In this document: one piece after another, positions 36,075-45,886 of the stretch | Layout: each line of letters begins with the position of its first letter | Position numbering within the stretch: position 1 is the stretch's first letter | Assembly: GCF_900167935.1 (NCBI RefSeq) | Contig: NZ_FUYL01000003.1 | Coordinates: forward strand, 356,388-420,387 | DNA length: 64,000 bases | Direction of reading: 5' to 3' | Source: Maribacter arcticus | Lineage (GTDB): Bacteria > Bacteroidota > Bacteroidia > Flavobacteriales > Flavobacteriaceae | The notes under the pieces: generated by a model | Told to the model about the DNA's origin: nothing | The model's database searches: none | Seen by the model: only the letters and a program-made list of their open reading frames with translations | Program-made: the position numbers and the translations under genes

Positions 36075-36455
36075 ATGAATAAAGTACACCATATTGCCAT
36101 CATAAGTTCAGATTATGAGGTTTCTAAGCAATTCTACATTGATGTATTAAGCTTGGAAGTAATAAGAGAAGTATACCGAGAAGAACGTAAATCATATAAA
36201 CTTGATTTGGCTTTACATGGTGAGTACATCATTGAACTGTTTTCTTTCCCTAATCCACCAAAACGACCATCGAGACCAGAATCGTGCGGACTCAGACATT
36301 TAGCCTTTGAAGTAGATGATTTAGATAAAATCATAGCACATTGTAAATCATATAATGTAATTGCTGAGCCCATACGGATTGATGAATTCACTCAAAAGCG
36401 ATTTACATTTATTGCAGACCCAGATGATTTACCTATTGAATTTTACGAAAAGTAG
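36075..36455 (+). CDS. VOC/glyoxalase family protein (GloA2-like)
   Basis: 126 residues forming one VOC (glyoxalase I/dioxygenase fold) unit: HHIAIISSDYEVSKQFYIDV at the start, YIIELFSFPNPP in the middle, and LRHLAFEVDDLDKI and DPDDLPIEFYEK at the end. The metal-binding His and Glu positions of the fold are present (H5/6, E near 58, H near 79, E near 123). It is probably a metal-dependent lyase or isomerase for methylglyoxal-like adducts, substrate unknown. Confidence 0.88.
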   Translation: MNKVHHIAIISSDYEVSKQFYIDVLSLEVIREVYREERKSYKLDLALHGEYIIELFSFPNPPKRPSRPESCGLRHLAFEVDDLDKIIAHCKSYNVIAEPIRIDEFTQKRFTFIADPDDLPIEFYEK

Positions 36456-36506
36456 ACAAAGGCGTTTGTAACCGTTTAATTTGTATATTGGTAGAAATAC
36501 CTCAAT

Positions 36507-36998
36507 ATGAAACTAATACTGCTATTCTTCTTTAGCGCCACGTGCTTATTACACGCTCAAAATACATTGTCTTTCAAACCAGGAATGACAAGTCCAGAAT
36601 CTAATCTTAAAAATATTGAGTGGCTAACAGGTCATTGGAAAGGAGAAGCCTTTGGTGGTATTGCCGAAGAAATATGGAGTCCACCATTAGGCGGCGTCAT
36701 GATGTTTTCATTTCGATTAGTGGCAGATGGCGCGATAAGTTTTTATGAATTTGGGCATATTCTAGAAACAGACGGCACATTAATACTACAACTAAAACAC
36801 TTTAATGCTGACTTAAGTGGTTGGGAAGAAAAAGAAGAAACTATAGATTTTAAGTTAGTAAAGGAAGAAGGCGACCGCTTTTATTTCGATGACTTCACTA
36901 TAGAACGAATATCAGATAAAGAGATAAACATGTATGTTGAGGTAGGCGAAGAAGATGGCACCTCTAACGAGGTAAAATTTAATTACCACAGACAATAA
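36507..36998 (+). CDS. Secreted DUF6265-type protein
   Basis: 163 residues with a Sec signal peptide ending near LHAQ. The remainder matches a beta-barrel DUF6265-like fold: NIEWLTGHWKGEAFGGIAEE near residue 35, PPLGGVMMFSFRLVADG, and a C-terminal NEVKFNYHR. It probably binds a small hydrophobic ligand or acts as a periplasmic accessory protein, but the role is unknown. It is followed after 3 bases by a zinc-ribbon gene. Confidence 0.75.
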   Translation: MKLILLFFFSATCLLHAQNTLSFKPGMTSPESNLKNIEWLTGHWKGEAFGGIAEEIWSPPLGGVMMFSFRLVADGAISFYEFGHILETDGTLILQLKHFNADLSGWEEKEETIDFKLVKEEGDRFYFDDFTIERISDKEINMYVEVGEEDGTSNEVKFNYHRQ

Positions 36999-37001
36999 AA
37001 T

Positions 37002-37355
37002 ATGGAAAAGAAAAAATGTTTGGAATGTGGAAAAGAAGTCATTGGTAGAATAGATAAAAAATTCTGTAATGATTATTGTCGTAATGCCTATAATAATAAG
37101 GTGAACCCTGATAGTAAGAATCTCATTCGAAATATCAACAATCGACTTCGAAAAAATTATAGGGTTTTAGATAGTTACAAACTCACCGATGGTAAAACCA
37201 AAACAACAAGAACCCGTTTAATAGATAAAGGTTTCGATTTTGATTATGTCACCAATCTATACACCACAAAAAAAGGAACTACGTATTACTTTTTATATGA
37301 CCTTGGGTACCTTCCTTTAGACAATGATTTTTATATGATTGTGAAGCGAGAGTAA
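37002..37355 (+). CDS. DUF2116-type zinc-ribbon protein
   Basis: 117 residues. An N-terminal treble-clef or zinc ribbon has CLECGKEVIGRIDKKFCNDYC, that is C-x2-C and C-x3-C ligands. The middle and C-terminal parts are basic and may bind nucleic acid (NRLRKNYRVLDSYKL). Function unknown. The gene is tightly coupled to the DUF6265 gene. Confidence 0.8.
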   Translation: MEKKKCLECGKEVIGRIDKKFCNDYCRNAYNNKVNPDSKNLIRNINNRLRKNYRVLDSYKLTDGKTKTTRTRLIDKGFDFDYVTNLYTTKKGTTYYFLYDLGYLPLDNDFYMIVKRE

Positions 37356-37415
37356 CGAGTAAAAAAATGGCACTCTAATGAGTGCCTTTAGCTATTAAAA
37401 ATATAAAAAAATAAA

Positions 37416-37880
37416 CTACTTCCAGTTATGTCCGCTTAACTTAAGAGCTGCGATAACAATATCTTTTCTACTAATTTGACCTACTAGAATACCTCTTTTC
37501 ATAACAGGTAATCTTCTTCTGTTATGTTGTGCAAAAATACCTGCAGCATCAAAAATTGAAATATCATGAGGTATCGTCTCTACAGATTTAGTCATAAAAT
37601 TTTCAACATTTTTATCTAAAATGGGTTGGTTAAAATAACGACTTTCAGAAATTTGCTTCATACAATCTGCTTCCGAAATAATACCAACCAAAAACCCATT
37701 ATTGTCTAAAACTGGCCCACCTGAAATGTGGTGTTTGGCAAATTTTTCCATTACAGTCAAAATAGACTCATCTGGCGAAAAAGTGATTAACTTAGTCGTC
37801 ATGTAATCGGCTACCAAAATTGGGGCCTCAAATTCCTTTTTAAATATCTTTCGAACGCCTTGAAAGCTTTTGATTCCCAT
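37416..37880 (-). CDS. CBS domain pair protein
   Basis: 154 residues with two CBS modules: VADYMTTKLITFSPDESILT and a second near VENFMTKSVETIPHDISIFD. Each ends in the usual G-x-I-S-x-x-D form (LVGIISEADCMK, LVGQISRKDIV). Such stand-alone pairs sense adenine nucleotides and regulate partner proteins. The gene is read against its neighbour and diverges from the M28 peptidase gene. Confidence 0.92.
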   Translation of the reverse strand: MGIKSFQGVRKIFKKEFEAPILVADYMTTKLITFSPDESILTVMEKFAKHHISGGPVLDNNGFLVGIISEADCMKQISESRYFNQPILDKNVENFMTKSVETIPHDISIFDAAGIFAQHNRRRLPVMKRGILVGQISRKDIVIAALKLSGHNWK

Positions 37881-37997
37881 AACAGTTTATTTAGAGGTTG
37901 ATTACTAAAGATACTAAAAAATATCACTTTTACTAATAAAAGTCGACGTATGCAACTTATTTTTTAATAATTTATGACTTTATAAAAGAATATCATA

Positions 37998-40286
37998 ATG
38001 ATGAAAAAAACACCAACCATTCTAACTTTACTAGTAGTTGTTCTTGCTGTCTATTGGAGCTTTCGTGCACTCTTGCCTCAATACAATGCAGATAATACGA
38101 TTGTAGAAACTGAATTCTCTACAGACAGAGCATTAGTACATGTAAAAGAAATATCAAAAGAACCGCATGCAGTTGGTTTTCCTGCTCACGCTAAAGTACG
38201 TTCATATATCATCGCTGAGCTTCAAAAATTAGGTCTCGAAACATCTATACAAGAAGGGTACACTGCAGGTGATTGGGGTAATCTTAGCAAAGCGGAAAAT
38301 ATTCTTGCACGTATTAAAGGGAAAGAATCTGGTAAGGCTTTGTTATTATTAAGTCATTATGACAGCAATCCGCATTCATCACTCGGTGCAAGTGATGCAG
38401 GCAGCGGAGTTGCCACTATACTTGAAGGTGTAAGAGCTTTTCTAAAAACGAATCCAAATTCTAAAAACGATATTATCATCCTTATTTCTGATGCTGAAGA
38501 ATTAGGTTTAAATGGTGCAGACTTGTTTGTCGACGAACATGAATGGCTAAAAGATGTAGGTCTAGTTTTAAACTTTGAAGCACGTGGCAGTGGTGGTCCT
38601 AGTTACATGCTAATGGAAACTAACCGTGGTAATAGCCGATTAATTTCAGAATTTATTACTGCGAATCCTGAATTTCCGGTAGCAAATTCCTTGGCCTATA
38701 GCATATATAAAATGTTGCCTAATGATACCGATTTAACCGTATTTAGGGAAGATGCCGATATAGAGGGTTTTAACTTTGCTTTTATCGATGATCACTTCGA
38801 TTATCATACTGCAAATGATAATTATGAACGATTAGATAGAAATACCTTGGCCCACCAAGGCAGTTATCTAATGCCTTTACTGAATCATTTTAGCAATATT
38901 GATTTAGGAGATTTGAAAAGCTTGAATGATAATGTCTATTTTAACGTGCCATTTTTCAAAATGGTCTCCTACCCTTTTACATGGATTATGCCCATGCTAA
39001 TTCTAGCAGTTCTATTATTTATTATTCTTTTAATAGCTGGTTTTAAAAAGAAGGTGTTAAATGGTAAGGACATATTAAAGGGTTTTATACCGGTATTATT
39101 CTCACTTGGCATTAACGGTATTGTTGGTTTTTATAGTTGGTCGATACTTAAATGGCTTTATCCGAGCTATAAAGATATTTTACATGGGTTCACCTATAAT
39201 GGTCATGCCTATATTATTGCATTCACTCTTTTCTCACTAGGCACATGTTTCTACGCATACCATAGATTTAAAGTGGTGAAAACAGCCAATTTATTGGTGG
39301 CGCCTCTTTTTTTATGGCTAATAATTTGCGGTTTATTAGCAGTCTATCTTAAGGGAGCAGCATTTTTTATTGTGCCGTTATTTAGTTTTTTAGTTGCTCT
39401 TTACGTTCATATCAATCAAAAGAATCCGAATCCATTTTTGTTGGTATTTTTGGGTATCCCTGCCTTATTTATTCTATCGCCATTTGTTAAAATGTTTCCT
39501 GTTGGTCTAGGTCTAAAGATGATGGTTGCCACAACCCTACTTACTACTTTGATTTTCTTTTTATTATTACCCCTGATTACAAAATATCGACAAAAAGCGG
39601 CATTGGCATTCCTTAGTTTTTTGCTATTTGCAGGTTTTATGGCATCTGCTCATATGCAATCTAATTTCACTAAAGAAAGTCCGAAACCTACGAGCTTACT
39701 TTATGTCTTAAATGTTGATGAAGAAAAAGCGATGTGGGCAACGTATGAAAATGTTCTATCTGATTGGACATCTCAATATATTACCAATAAAAATTACGTA
39801 GACAGTACATTAACCAAGAATACGATTAGCAGTAAATATGGCTCTAATTTCACCTATACCAATAAGGCTCCTCTAAAGGAAGTGCCAACGCCAAATATCG
39901 ATATACAATTTGACACGGTTATTGGTTCGATTAGACAGCTAAGAATTTGCATTACACCTAATAGGGCTATTAATCGTCTAGAAGTTTTTACTAATGAGGT
40001 AGCTATTTTAAAAGCTGATGTAAACGGCATAGAACTATCTGAATATTATTTAAAAAATAGAGGGAATGGAAAACTAATAACCCATTACATCAGTGATATT
40101 GTTTATACAGAACTAAACTTAGAAATTCCTTTAGGTGCAAAATTAGAATTAACAGTTTATGAGGCATCGAATGATTTATTGAGCAATGCTTTGTTCACTA
40201 TACCTCAAAGGAAAGAGAATGAAATACCTATGCCTTTTATACTTAACGATGCCATTTTAACCATTCAAAAAGTAAAATTTGACTAA
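37998..40286 (+). CDS. Membrane-anchored M28 metallopeptidase
   Basis: 762 residues. A short N-terminal anchor helix (LTLLVVVLAVYWSFRALL) is followed by an M28 domain with H120 in LLLSHYDSNPHSSLGASDAGSG, an Asp about 14 residues later, acidic residues in ISDAEELGLNGA, and a final His near DDHFDYHTANDNYE. About 8 membrane helices follow (residues 330-560), then a C-terminal soluble domain. The layout resembles ER aminopeptidase-like members (ERMP1 type) found in Bacteroidota. Start: ATG at 37998; a second ATG at 38001 is equally possible. The 3' end overlaps the next gene by 8 bases. Confidence 0.9.
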   Translation: MMKKTPTILTLLVVVLAVYWSFRALLPQYNADNTIVETEFSTDRALVHVKEISKEPHAVGFPAHAKVRSYIIAELQKLGLETSIQEGYTAGDWGNLSKAENILARIKGKESGKALLLLSHYDSNPHSSLGASDAGSGVATILEGVRAFLKTNPNSKNDIIILISDAEELGLNGADLFVDEHEWLKDVGLVLNFEARGSGGPSYMLMETNRGNSRLISEFITANPEFPVANSLAYSIYKMLPNDTDLTVFREDADIEGFNFAFIDDHFDYHTANDNYERLDRNTLAHQGSYLMPLLNHFSNIDLGDLKSLNDNVYFNVPFFKMVSYPFTWIMPMLILAVLLFIILLIAGFKKKVLNGKDILKGFIPVLFSLGINGIVGFYSWSILKWLYPSYKDILHGFTYNGHAYIIAFTLFSLGTCFYAYHRFKVVKTANLLVAPLFLWLIICGLLAVYLKGAAFFIVPLFSFLVALYVHINQKNPNPFLLVFLGIPALFILSPFVKMFPVGLGLKMMVATTLLTTLIFFLLLPLITKYRQKAALAFLSFLLFAGFMASAHMQSNFTKESPKPTSLLYVLNVDEEKAMWATYENVLSDWTSQYITNKNYVDSTLTKNTISSKYGSNFTYTNKAPLKEVPTPNIDIQFDTVIGSIRQLRICITPNRAINRLEVFTNEVAILKADVNGIELSEYYLKNRGNGKLITHYISDIVYTELNLEIPLGAKLELTVYEASNDLLSNALFTIPQRKENEIPMPFILNDAILTIQKVKFD

Positions 40287-41088
40287 AAACATAGGAATTA
40301 TAGGTTGCGGATGGCTAGGACTTCCCTTAGCGGAAGAGTTGCATAAAACAGGATATCGAATTAGCGGTACAACCACTTCAGAAGAAAAAATAAAAGTATT
40401 GAAAACAAAAGGGATTCAACCCTTTAAAATATTAATTTCTGAGGAGGGTATTAAAGGACCAATCACGGAGTTTCTAAATACGTTATCCATACTTATCATT
40501 AATATTCCTCCTGGCTTAAGAGGTAAGGGGCCAAAGGAAAGCTATATCGAAAAAATAAAGCTATTGTATGGTGCCATTAAGAAATCGAGTGTAAAGCATG
40601 TAATTTTTGCTAGTAGCACTGCTGTTTATGGGGAAGCTGAAGGTAGGGTTACAGAAAAAACTAAGCCTTCCCCAAATACAGCATCTGGGGTTCAATTATT
40701 GGAGTGTGAAAATCTATTTCTAAATGATGAACAAATACAAACTACCATTATTCGATTTGGAGGATTAATTGGTCCAAAAAGGCATCCGATTACCATGCTA
40801 TCTGGGAGGGAAAATCTTAAAGGAGGTAATGCACCCATCAACCTAATTCATTTAGATGATTGTATAGGAATAATAAAATCTCTTATTGAACATAATCATT
40901 GGAATGCGATTCTCAATGCAGTATATCCACAACACCCAACCAAAGAAGAATATTACACTAAGGAAGCATTGAAAAGAGGGTTAACTCCACCATACTATGA
41001 GTCGGAAAGCAACAAAACCTATAAATTAATAACCACTTGTAGTCCTTTTCTTATTAATAATTATGAATTTCTTACATCGATAAACTAA
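40279..41088 (+). CDS. NAD(P)-binding epimerase-like protein (SDR, YeeZ-like)
   Basis: 269 residues from a TTG at 40279, which overlaps the end of the peptidase gene. The Rossmann start is IGIIGCGWLGLPLAEEL, with a GxGxxG-type GCGWLG motif, and FASSTAVYGEAEGRVTEKT follows near residue 112. The YxxxK catalytic pair of true SDRs is not obvious, so catalysis is uncertain. The substrate is unknown, perhaps a nucleotide sugar. Confidence 0.85.
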   Translation: MTKNIGIIGCGWLGLPLAEELHKTGYRISGTTTSEEKIKVLKTKGIQPFKILISEEGIKGPITEFLNTLSILIINIPPGLRGKGPKESYIEKIKLLYGAIKKSSVKHVIFASSTAVYGEAEGRVTEKTKPSPNTASGVQLLECENLFLNDEQIQTTIIRFGGLIGPKRHPITMLSGRENLKGGNAPINLIHLDDCIGIIKSLIEHNHWNAILNAVYPQHPTKEEYYTKEALKRGLTPPYYESESNKTYKLITTCSPFLINNYEFLTSIN

Positions 41089-41213
41089 CCCTTTACAACA
41101 CTTATATTCATTTTCACAACATATCGAATGCAAAATAGTTAATATATTATTGATTTTCAAGTACTTAGCAATATATGGCATACCTTTATATAGCAATATA
41201 AAACCAAAATGTC

Positions 41214-41588
41214 ATGAAAAAAGCAAAATTGAGGGAGAGGGTTTTAGTTGAATTAGAGAAGCTCATCTCCCTAAGTTGTAAGAATCCTAACGGTTCTAGA
41301 AAGTACGAACAATTACATGTCGCATTATTAAAAAAGTACTACAATGCTACCAATGTAACCATAGATTATCACCGACATAGAATAAAGATGGAGGTAATAC
41401 AAGATGATAGTTTATATGACCCAAAAACGATAAATACCTATTTACCAATAATTTACACTAATTTACTTTTTAATAGTCTAAGTAAATTTTTAAATTCTTG
41501 TGTTGAAAAAGACAATAAAAGTATTGGGTTTTACTCCCATCTTTTAAACTCTTTTAGAAAGTCTAATAATATCATTGAATTGGTTTAA
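41214..41588 (+). CDS. Hypothetical protein
   Basis: 124 residues, helical and basic at the N-terminus (MKKAKLRERVLVELEKLISL), with no signal peptide or recognised domain. The ATG follows a 126-base leader of AT-rich sequence. A terminator-like hairpin at 41613 closes the unit, so the gene is probably transcribed alone. Confidence 0.65.
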   Translation: MKKAKLRERVLVELEKLISLSCKNPNGSRKYEQLHVALLKKYYNATNVTIDYHRHRIKMEVIQDDSLYDPKTINTYLPIIYTNLLFNSLSKFLNSCVEKDNKSIGFYSHLLNSFRKSNNIIELV

Positions 41589-41612
41589 ACTCTTATAAAA
41601 TCATTAATCTGA

Positions 41613-41635
41613 GAAGGCGTCTATTAGGCGCCTTT
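41613..41635 (+). terminator. Terminator-like hairpin
   Basis: AAGGCG and CGCCTT pair around a short loop of about 9 bases; a T-rich run follows. It lies about 25 bases after the hypothetical gene's stop. Confidence 0.65.
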
Positions 41636-41720
41636 TCCTTTTTTAGCATTTAAGGCTTTCCTTAACAGGATCATACAGAATATTTTAATAGTTTAGCGCA
41701 CCTTAAATAGAACTAAAAAG

Positions 41721-42425
41721 ATGAAAAAGACAGTTTTGATAGTATTAATTGCCACATTATTTTCTGGCAGTTTTGGATATTCACAAACGAAGACAGAATT
41801 AGAAAAGCATTATCAAGCATTTTATGACCAAATGCGTCTACAAGGAGATGTAGATGGTGTTATCAATGCATTGACCCATTTGAACGTATTATCGCCTTCT
41901 AAGGAAAGAAATGATACCCTTGCATACATCTATGCAAATGATAATCAGCATTTACAGGCTTTAAATACCATTGGAATTGAAAAAGTAGATTCTGATTCTG
42001 ACTTAGCAGTACAGGTAAAAGCTATTTCTTTAAAGGCCTTAAATCAGCCAAAAAGATCTTTAGAGCAATTTGAAATTTTAAATATCAGAGAGCCTAATGC
42101 ATATCTTGCTTATGAATTGGCAGATTTAAAAGTTCAATTAGGTGACAATGCAGGCGCCATGACCAATGTAGAATATGGTATTGCTAATGCTACCGACGAC
42201 ATGAAATATGCTTTTTATGAGCGTCAACAACCTTACGAGGTTCCTTTAAAAGCAGCTTTTATGCACATTAAAGGTCTTATACAGTACAATATAGACAAAA
42301 ATAATATTGATCAAGCAATTGCTACAATTGACCAAGCTTTACAAATAGACCCAAATTTTAATTTGGCAAGTTTAAGCAAGCAAGCTTTGACATCTAGAAA
42401 AGATGCTCCTCAAGAAAAAAAATAA
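41721..42425 (+). CDS. Secreted TPR-type protein
   Basis: 234 residues with a Sec signal peptide ending near GYSQ. Helical repeats follow: ALTHLNVLSPSKERNDTLAY, LYAYELADLKVQLGDNAGAM-like segments, and DQAIATIDQALQIDPNFNLA, which is a clear TPR unit at the C-terminus. Such proteins scaffold protein contacts in the periplasm or outer membrane. The partner is not indicated by the context. Confidence 0.8.
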   Translation: MKKTVLIVLIATLFSGSFGYSQTKTELEKHYQAFYDQMRLQGDVDGVINALTHLNVLSPSKERNDTLAYIYANDNQHLQALNTIGIEKVDSDSDLAVQVKAISLKALNQPKRSLEQFEILNIREPNAYLAYELADLKVQLGDNAGAMTNVEYGIANATDDMKYAFYERQQPYEVPLKAAFMHIKGLIQYNIDKNNIDQAIATIDQALQIDPNFNLASLSKQALTSRKDAPQEKK

Positions 42426-42443
42426 CATCAAGTTTTACTAAAT

Positions 42444-42476
42444 AAAAAAAGCGGATCCAATGAATCCGCTTTTTTT
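42444..42476. terminator. Bidirectional terminator
   Basis: A 13-base-pair stem, AAAAAAAGCGGAT with its complement, encloses a 7-base loop, with A and T tracts on both sides. It lies between the convergent TPR and NTF2-like genes and overlaps the latter's stop. Confidence 0.85.
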
Positions 42477-42966
42477 ATTTATTTCTTATTTGTTTCATCA
42501 AAAGACTGTCCTTTTCACTTTTGATTTTCACTAATGCATCAACATTCTCATTAGGCACAGCTATAGAAAGAACGTAATGGGCAATTTTCCATTCACCGTT
42601 TACTTTTTTCAAAACACCAGAACCTCTACAAATTTTCATTTGCGTATCTAAAAGTTCATCGAACCAAGAAAAATTCGTTTCACTATTTAAATAAATATTC
42701 CGCTCGAAAGCCATAAAATTCCAAGCCCTACCCTTATCAAAATGAGGTTTAGCATAATTTATGAACTCATCTCGCTGCCAATTTTCAGTTGCATCTGTTC
42801 CTATAAATACAGCATCTTTAGTCATTAGACCAAAGTACGTATCAAAATCAGCCGAACTGGCAGCAGCATGCCAATCGTCTAAAGCTTTAGCAATTAGAAT
42901 TTTTTCATCACTCTGTCCAAAAAGCACAGTACCCATAAATAGAATTAATACACTAATTTTCTTCAT
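42475..42966 (-). CDS. Secreted NTF2-like (SnoaL/DUF4440) protein
   Basis: 163 residues from the ATG at 42966 (MKKISVLILFMGTVLFGQ), where a Sec signal peptide starts; the longer frame to 42981 adds five residues ahead of the signal and is less likely. The mature part is an NTF2-like fold, with DWHAAASSADFDTYFGLMTK, EFINYAKPHFDKGRAWNF and VNGEWKIAHYVLS. The family often acts as an enzyme or ligand binder; the role here is unknown. It overlaps the lipoprotein gene by 14 bases. Confidence 0.8.
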   Translation of the reverse strand: MKKISVLILFMGTVLFGQSDEKILIAKALDDWHAAASSADFDTYFGLMTKDAVFIGTDATENWQRDEFINYAKPHFDKGRAWNFMAFERNIYLNSETNFSWFDELLDTQMKICRGSGVLKKVNGEWKIAHYVLSIAVPNENVDALVKIKSEKDSLLMKQIRNK

Positions 42967-43450
42967 TCGCACGTAATTCATCTGGTAGCGTATTATTTAC
43001 CACCACATTAAACTGATTTCTAAGGTCATTGAAAGCGGTTATCATTTCTACCAAAGATTCTTTTGGGTTTTGGCGATATTCTAAATCACCTTTAGTTTTT
43101 AAAACATAGGTTTTAAAAACCTTTTGTCTTCCTTTTATCTGAGGGATATCAAAAGAATTTGGATAAATACCAGCCTCCATTTTTTTTTGATTTTCAACTA
43201 ATTCATCTATTATTAAAACGAAATCTTCTCTATTTTCAGTTGAATAAATCTTATCAAAACTGCTTTCCAAGACCATAAAATCTTTCCAATTATTAAGTAT
43301 AGTCTGAGCTTTTGAATCTAGACGTACTTTATTGGGAAGACCATCAGTAACCTGCCATTGAGAATCCTGAACATTTTCTGTTCCTGACACAGCTTCTTTA
43401 CATGAAGAAGCCAGAATTATTACTATTAAAAAAAAGATAATTTTGGGCAT
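42953..43450 (-). CDS. Hypothetical lipoprotein
   Basis: 165 residues with a lipoprotein signal (FLIVIILASSC, cysteine at about residue 17). The rest is helical and has no recognised domain. It is coupled to the NTF2-like gene through an overlap, so the two probably act together at the cell envelope. Confidence 0.75.
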   Translation of the reverse strand: MPKIIFFLIVIILASSCKEAVSGTENVQDSQWQVTDGLPNKVRLDSKAQTILNNWKDFMVLESSFDKIYSTENREDFVLIIDELVENQKKMEAGIYPNSFDIPQIKGRQKVFKTYVLKTKGDLEYRQNPKESLVEMITAFNDLRNQFNVVVNNTLPDELRANEEN

Positions 43451-43513
43451 AAGCGAATGTACAAATTTTAAGAAAAGGTATCTTTATCCAATATTCATTT
43501 AACGCTATTTTAA

Positions 43514-44461
43514 ATGCCAAAATACATATTAATAATTGGAGCTTGTGGTCAAATAGGAACTGAACTAACATTAGCCCTCCGTGAAAAATACGGAAACCAA
43601 CATGTCATAGCAAGTGACATAAGAGAAGGTAACGACGAATTAATGCAGTCTGGACCCTTTGAGATACTCGATGCCACCAACTATGATAACTTAGAGGAAG
43701 TTATTGCCTATTATGATATATGTGAAATTTATTTAATGGCAGCCATGTTAAGTGCTACGGCAGAGAAATTTCCGATGCGTGCGTGGAACTTGAACATGAA
43801 TACGTTGTTTAACGTACTGAATTTAGCAAAAGAGAAAAAAATCGATAAAGTTTTTTGGCCGTCAAGCATAGCCGTTTTCGGTCCAAATACCCCTAAAGAC
43901 GATACCCCACAAAACACCATAATGGAGCCTAGTACCGTATATGGGATCAGTAAACAATCTGGCGAACGCTGGTGCGAGTATTATTTCAACAAGTTTAATG
44001 TGGATGTGCGTAGTATTCGTTACCCTGGACTTATTAGCTGGAAAACAATGCCTGGAGGTGGTACAACCGATTATGCTGTTGAAATATACCATAAAGCCTT
44101 ATCAGAAAGCTCATACACGTGCTTTTTAAAAGAAGACACTAAATTGCCCATGATGTTTATGGATGATGCGATACGTGCAACTTTACAGATAATGGAAGCT
44201 CCTGCCAAGAATATTAAGGAACGTTCTTCTTATAATTTAGCAGCAATGAGTTTTACCCCAAAAGAAATGGCTGAAAACATTAAAGCAGTTATTCCTGAGT
44301 TTAAAATTGGCTACAAGCCTGATTTCAGACAAGCCATTGCCGATTCATGGCCAAGTAGTATAGATGACTCTAAGGCACAAAAAGATTGGAAATGGAAGGC
44401 CGAATTTGACCTTCAAAAGACTACGGAAACGATGTTAGAAAATTTGAAAAACAGGGTTTAG
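43514..44461 (+). CDS. L-threonine 3-dehydrogenase, SDR type
   Basis: 315 residues. An extended SDR with the cofactor motif GACGQIG near residues 9-15, SSIAVFG near 117-123 and YGISK (Y-x-x-x-K) near 143-147. RYPGLISWKTMPGGGTTDYA is typical of SDR-type threonine dehydrogenases rather than UDP-galactose epimerases. The enzyme makes 2-amino-3-oxobutyrate with NAD. No 2-amino-3-ketobutyrate CoA ligase (kbl) gene is adjacent. It ends in the terminator at 44441-44476. Confidence 0.88.
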   Translation: MPKYILIIGACGQIGTELTLALREKYGNQHVIASDIREGNDELMQSGPFEILDATNYDNLEEVIAYYDICEIYLMAAMLSATAEKFPMRAWNLNMNTLFNVLNLAKEKKIDKVFWPSSIAVFGPNTPKDDTPQNTIMEPSTVYGISKQSGERWCEYYFNKFNVDVRSIRYPGLISWKTMPGGGTTDYAVEIYHKALSESSYTCFLKEDTKLPMMFMDDAIRATLQIMEAPAKNIKERSSYNLAAMSFTPKEMAENIKAVIPEFKIGYKPDFRQAIADSWPSSIDDSKAQKDWKWKAEFDLQKTTETMLENLKNRV

Positions 44462-44476
44462 CCTGTTTTTCAAATT
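44441..44476. terminator. Bidirectional terminator overlapping the dehydrogenase stop
   Basis: Perfect 15-bp arms, AATTTGAAAAACAGG (44441-44455) and its complement (44462-44476), surround a 6-base loop. The structure ends 2 bases before the convergent RimK-fusion stop, so both transcripts can end here. Confidence 0.8.
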
Positions 44477-44477
44477 C

Positions 44478-45848
44478 TTAATTACTATACTTCAAACGTT
44501 TTTCAATTGCCACAATCATAGCATTGGCAATATCCTTACCTGTAGCGTTTTCAATACCTTCAAGTCCTGGAGATGAATTCACCTCTAACAATAAAGGCCC
44601 TTTATTAGATCTAATAATATCAACGCCGGCAACCGCCAAGTTCAATACTTTAGCTGCTTTTAAGGCTAATTTCTTTTCTTCTGGAGTAATCTTAATAATT
44701 GAAGCTACACCACCTTGATGAATATTCGCCCTAAATTCACCTTTTTGAGCTTGTCGTTGCATGCTAGCGACAACCTTACCGTTCACTACAAAACAACGAA
44801 TATCCTGACCATTTGCTTCTTTAATGAACTCTTGCACCAAAATATTAGTATTCACACTTTTGAAAGCATTGATAACACTTTCTGCAGCTTTATTTGTTTC
44901 TGCCAGAACCACACCCTTACCTTGGGTACTTTCTAAAAGTTTTATAATTAATGGCGCACCGTTAACCATCTTAATAAGGTCTTTGGTATCCATAGGTGAT
45001 TTTGCAAAACCTGTAATAGGAATATGAATATCGTTATTGGAGAATAACTGAGAAGCAAAAAGCTTATCACGGGATTGGGTAATTGCTTCAGCAGAATTTT
45101 GACAATACACCCCTAGGTTTTTAAATTGACGAATCAATGCACAACCATAAAACGTAACCGCAGGTTTAATACGTGGTATAACAGCATCAAAATCTTTAAG
45201 AATAGTACCACCACGATATCTTATTTCAGGAGAATGGGCATCAAGTTTCATATAGACCTGCTCTACATTTAAAAACACAATTTCGTGTCCTCTAGCCTCA
45301 GCAGCTTCCATTAATCTTTTATTGCTGTACAATAACGGATTACTCGCCAAAAGCGCAATCTTTAATCCAGATTTTTCCTTAAAGTAAGGTGCGTACATTT
45401 TATTGACTTCGGTATCATCAAAATCTTGCAATTGATAATTAACCGCTGGGTTCACTATAAAACGCTCATTAAGTGCCTCTCTACCCAATAACATTCTAAA
45501 CTCCATCGTATCTCTATTCGCCAATGTTAGCTCAATATCAAAAGTGGAATCCCCAATGGTAACCGGTGTTTTTATAACCAAGCGTACTTCAGATATACCT
45601 GAAGAACTTTTTACCATCCGACGATCAACCAATCTTGCCTGACATTCGATTGCAATACTCCGATTTTCTTGTAATGGGCTCACTTCAAACTTCACCCATT
45701 CGTTAGCCCCTCTATTAACTATTTTTATATTCGCAGCCTGTAAAGAAGATGTTTTTGCGCCAGAATCGACCCTTGCTTTTATAGCTGGTATACCCAACTC
45801 ATTAAAAACACACCACTCTTCACTACCTATAATCTGTAAATTATCCAA
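44478..45848 (-). CDS. RimB-like protease domain fused to RimK-type ATP-grasp ligase
   Basis: 456 residues. The first 140 or so are a PF05618-type domain with [14 protein letters not shown] near residues 25-38, a retropepsin-like D-S-G site, and [11 protein letters not shown] near 119. The remainder is a RimK-type ATP-grasp ligase ([15 protein letters not shown] onwards, [15 protein letters not shown] near 310, [15 protein letters not shown] near 345, [15 protein letters not shown] near 425). RimK adds glutamate to ribosomal protein S6, and separate RimB-type proteases can remove such tails. The fusion puts both activities on one chain; the target is unknown. Confidence 0.85.
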   Translation of the reverse strand: MDNLQIIGSEEWCVFNELGIPAIKARVDSGAKTSSLQAANIKIVNRGANEWVKFEVSPLQENRSIAIECQARLVDRRMVKSSSGISEVRLVIKTPVTIGDSTFDIELTLANRDTMEFRMLLGREALNERFIVNPAVNYQLQDFDDTEVNKMYAPYFKEKSGLKIALLASNPLLYSNKRLMEAAEARGHEIVFLNVEQVYMKLDAHSPEIRYRGGTILKDFDAVIPRIKPAVTFYGCALIRQFKNLGVYCQNSAEAITQSRDKLFASQLFSNNDIHIPITGFAKSPMDTKDLIKMVNGAPLIIKLLESTQGKGVVLAETNKAAESVINAFKSVNTNILVQEFIKEANGQDIRCFVVNGKVVASMQRQAQKGEFRANIHQGGVASIIKITPEEKKLALKAAKVLNLAVAGVDIIRSNKGPLLLEVNSSPGLEGIENATGKDIANAMIVAIEKRLKYSN

Positions 45849-45886
45849 ATTGTTATTTTTTGACTCCTTTAAGTATGGAGTTTTTC

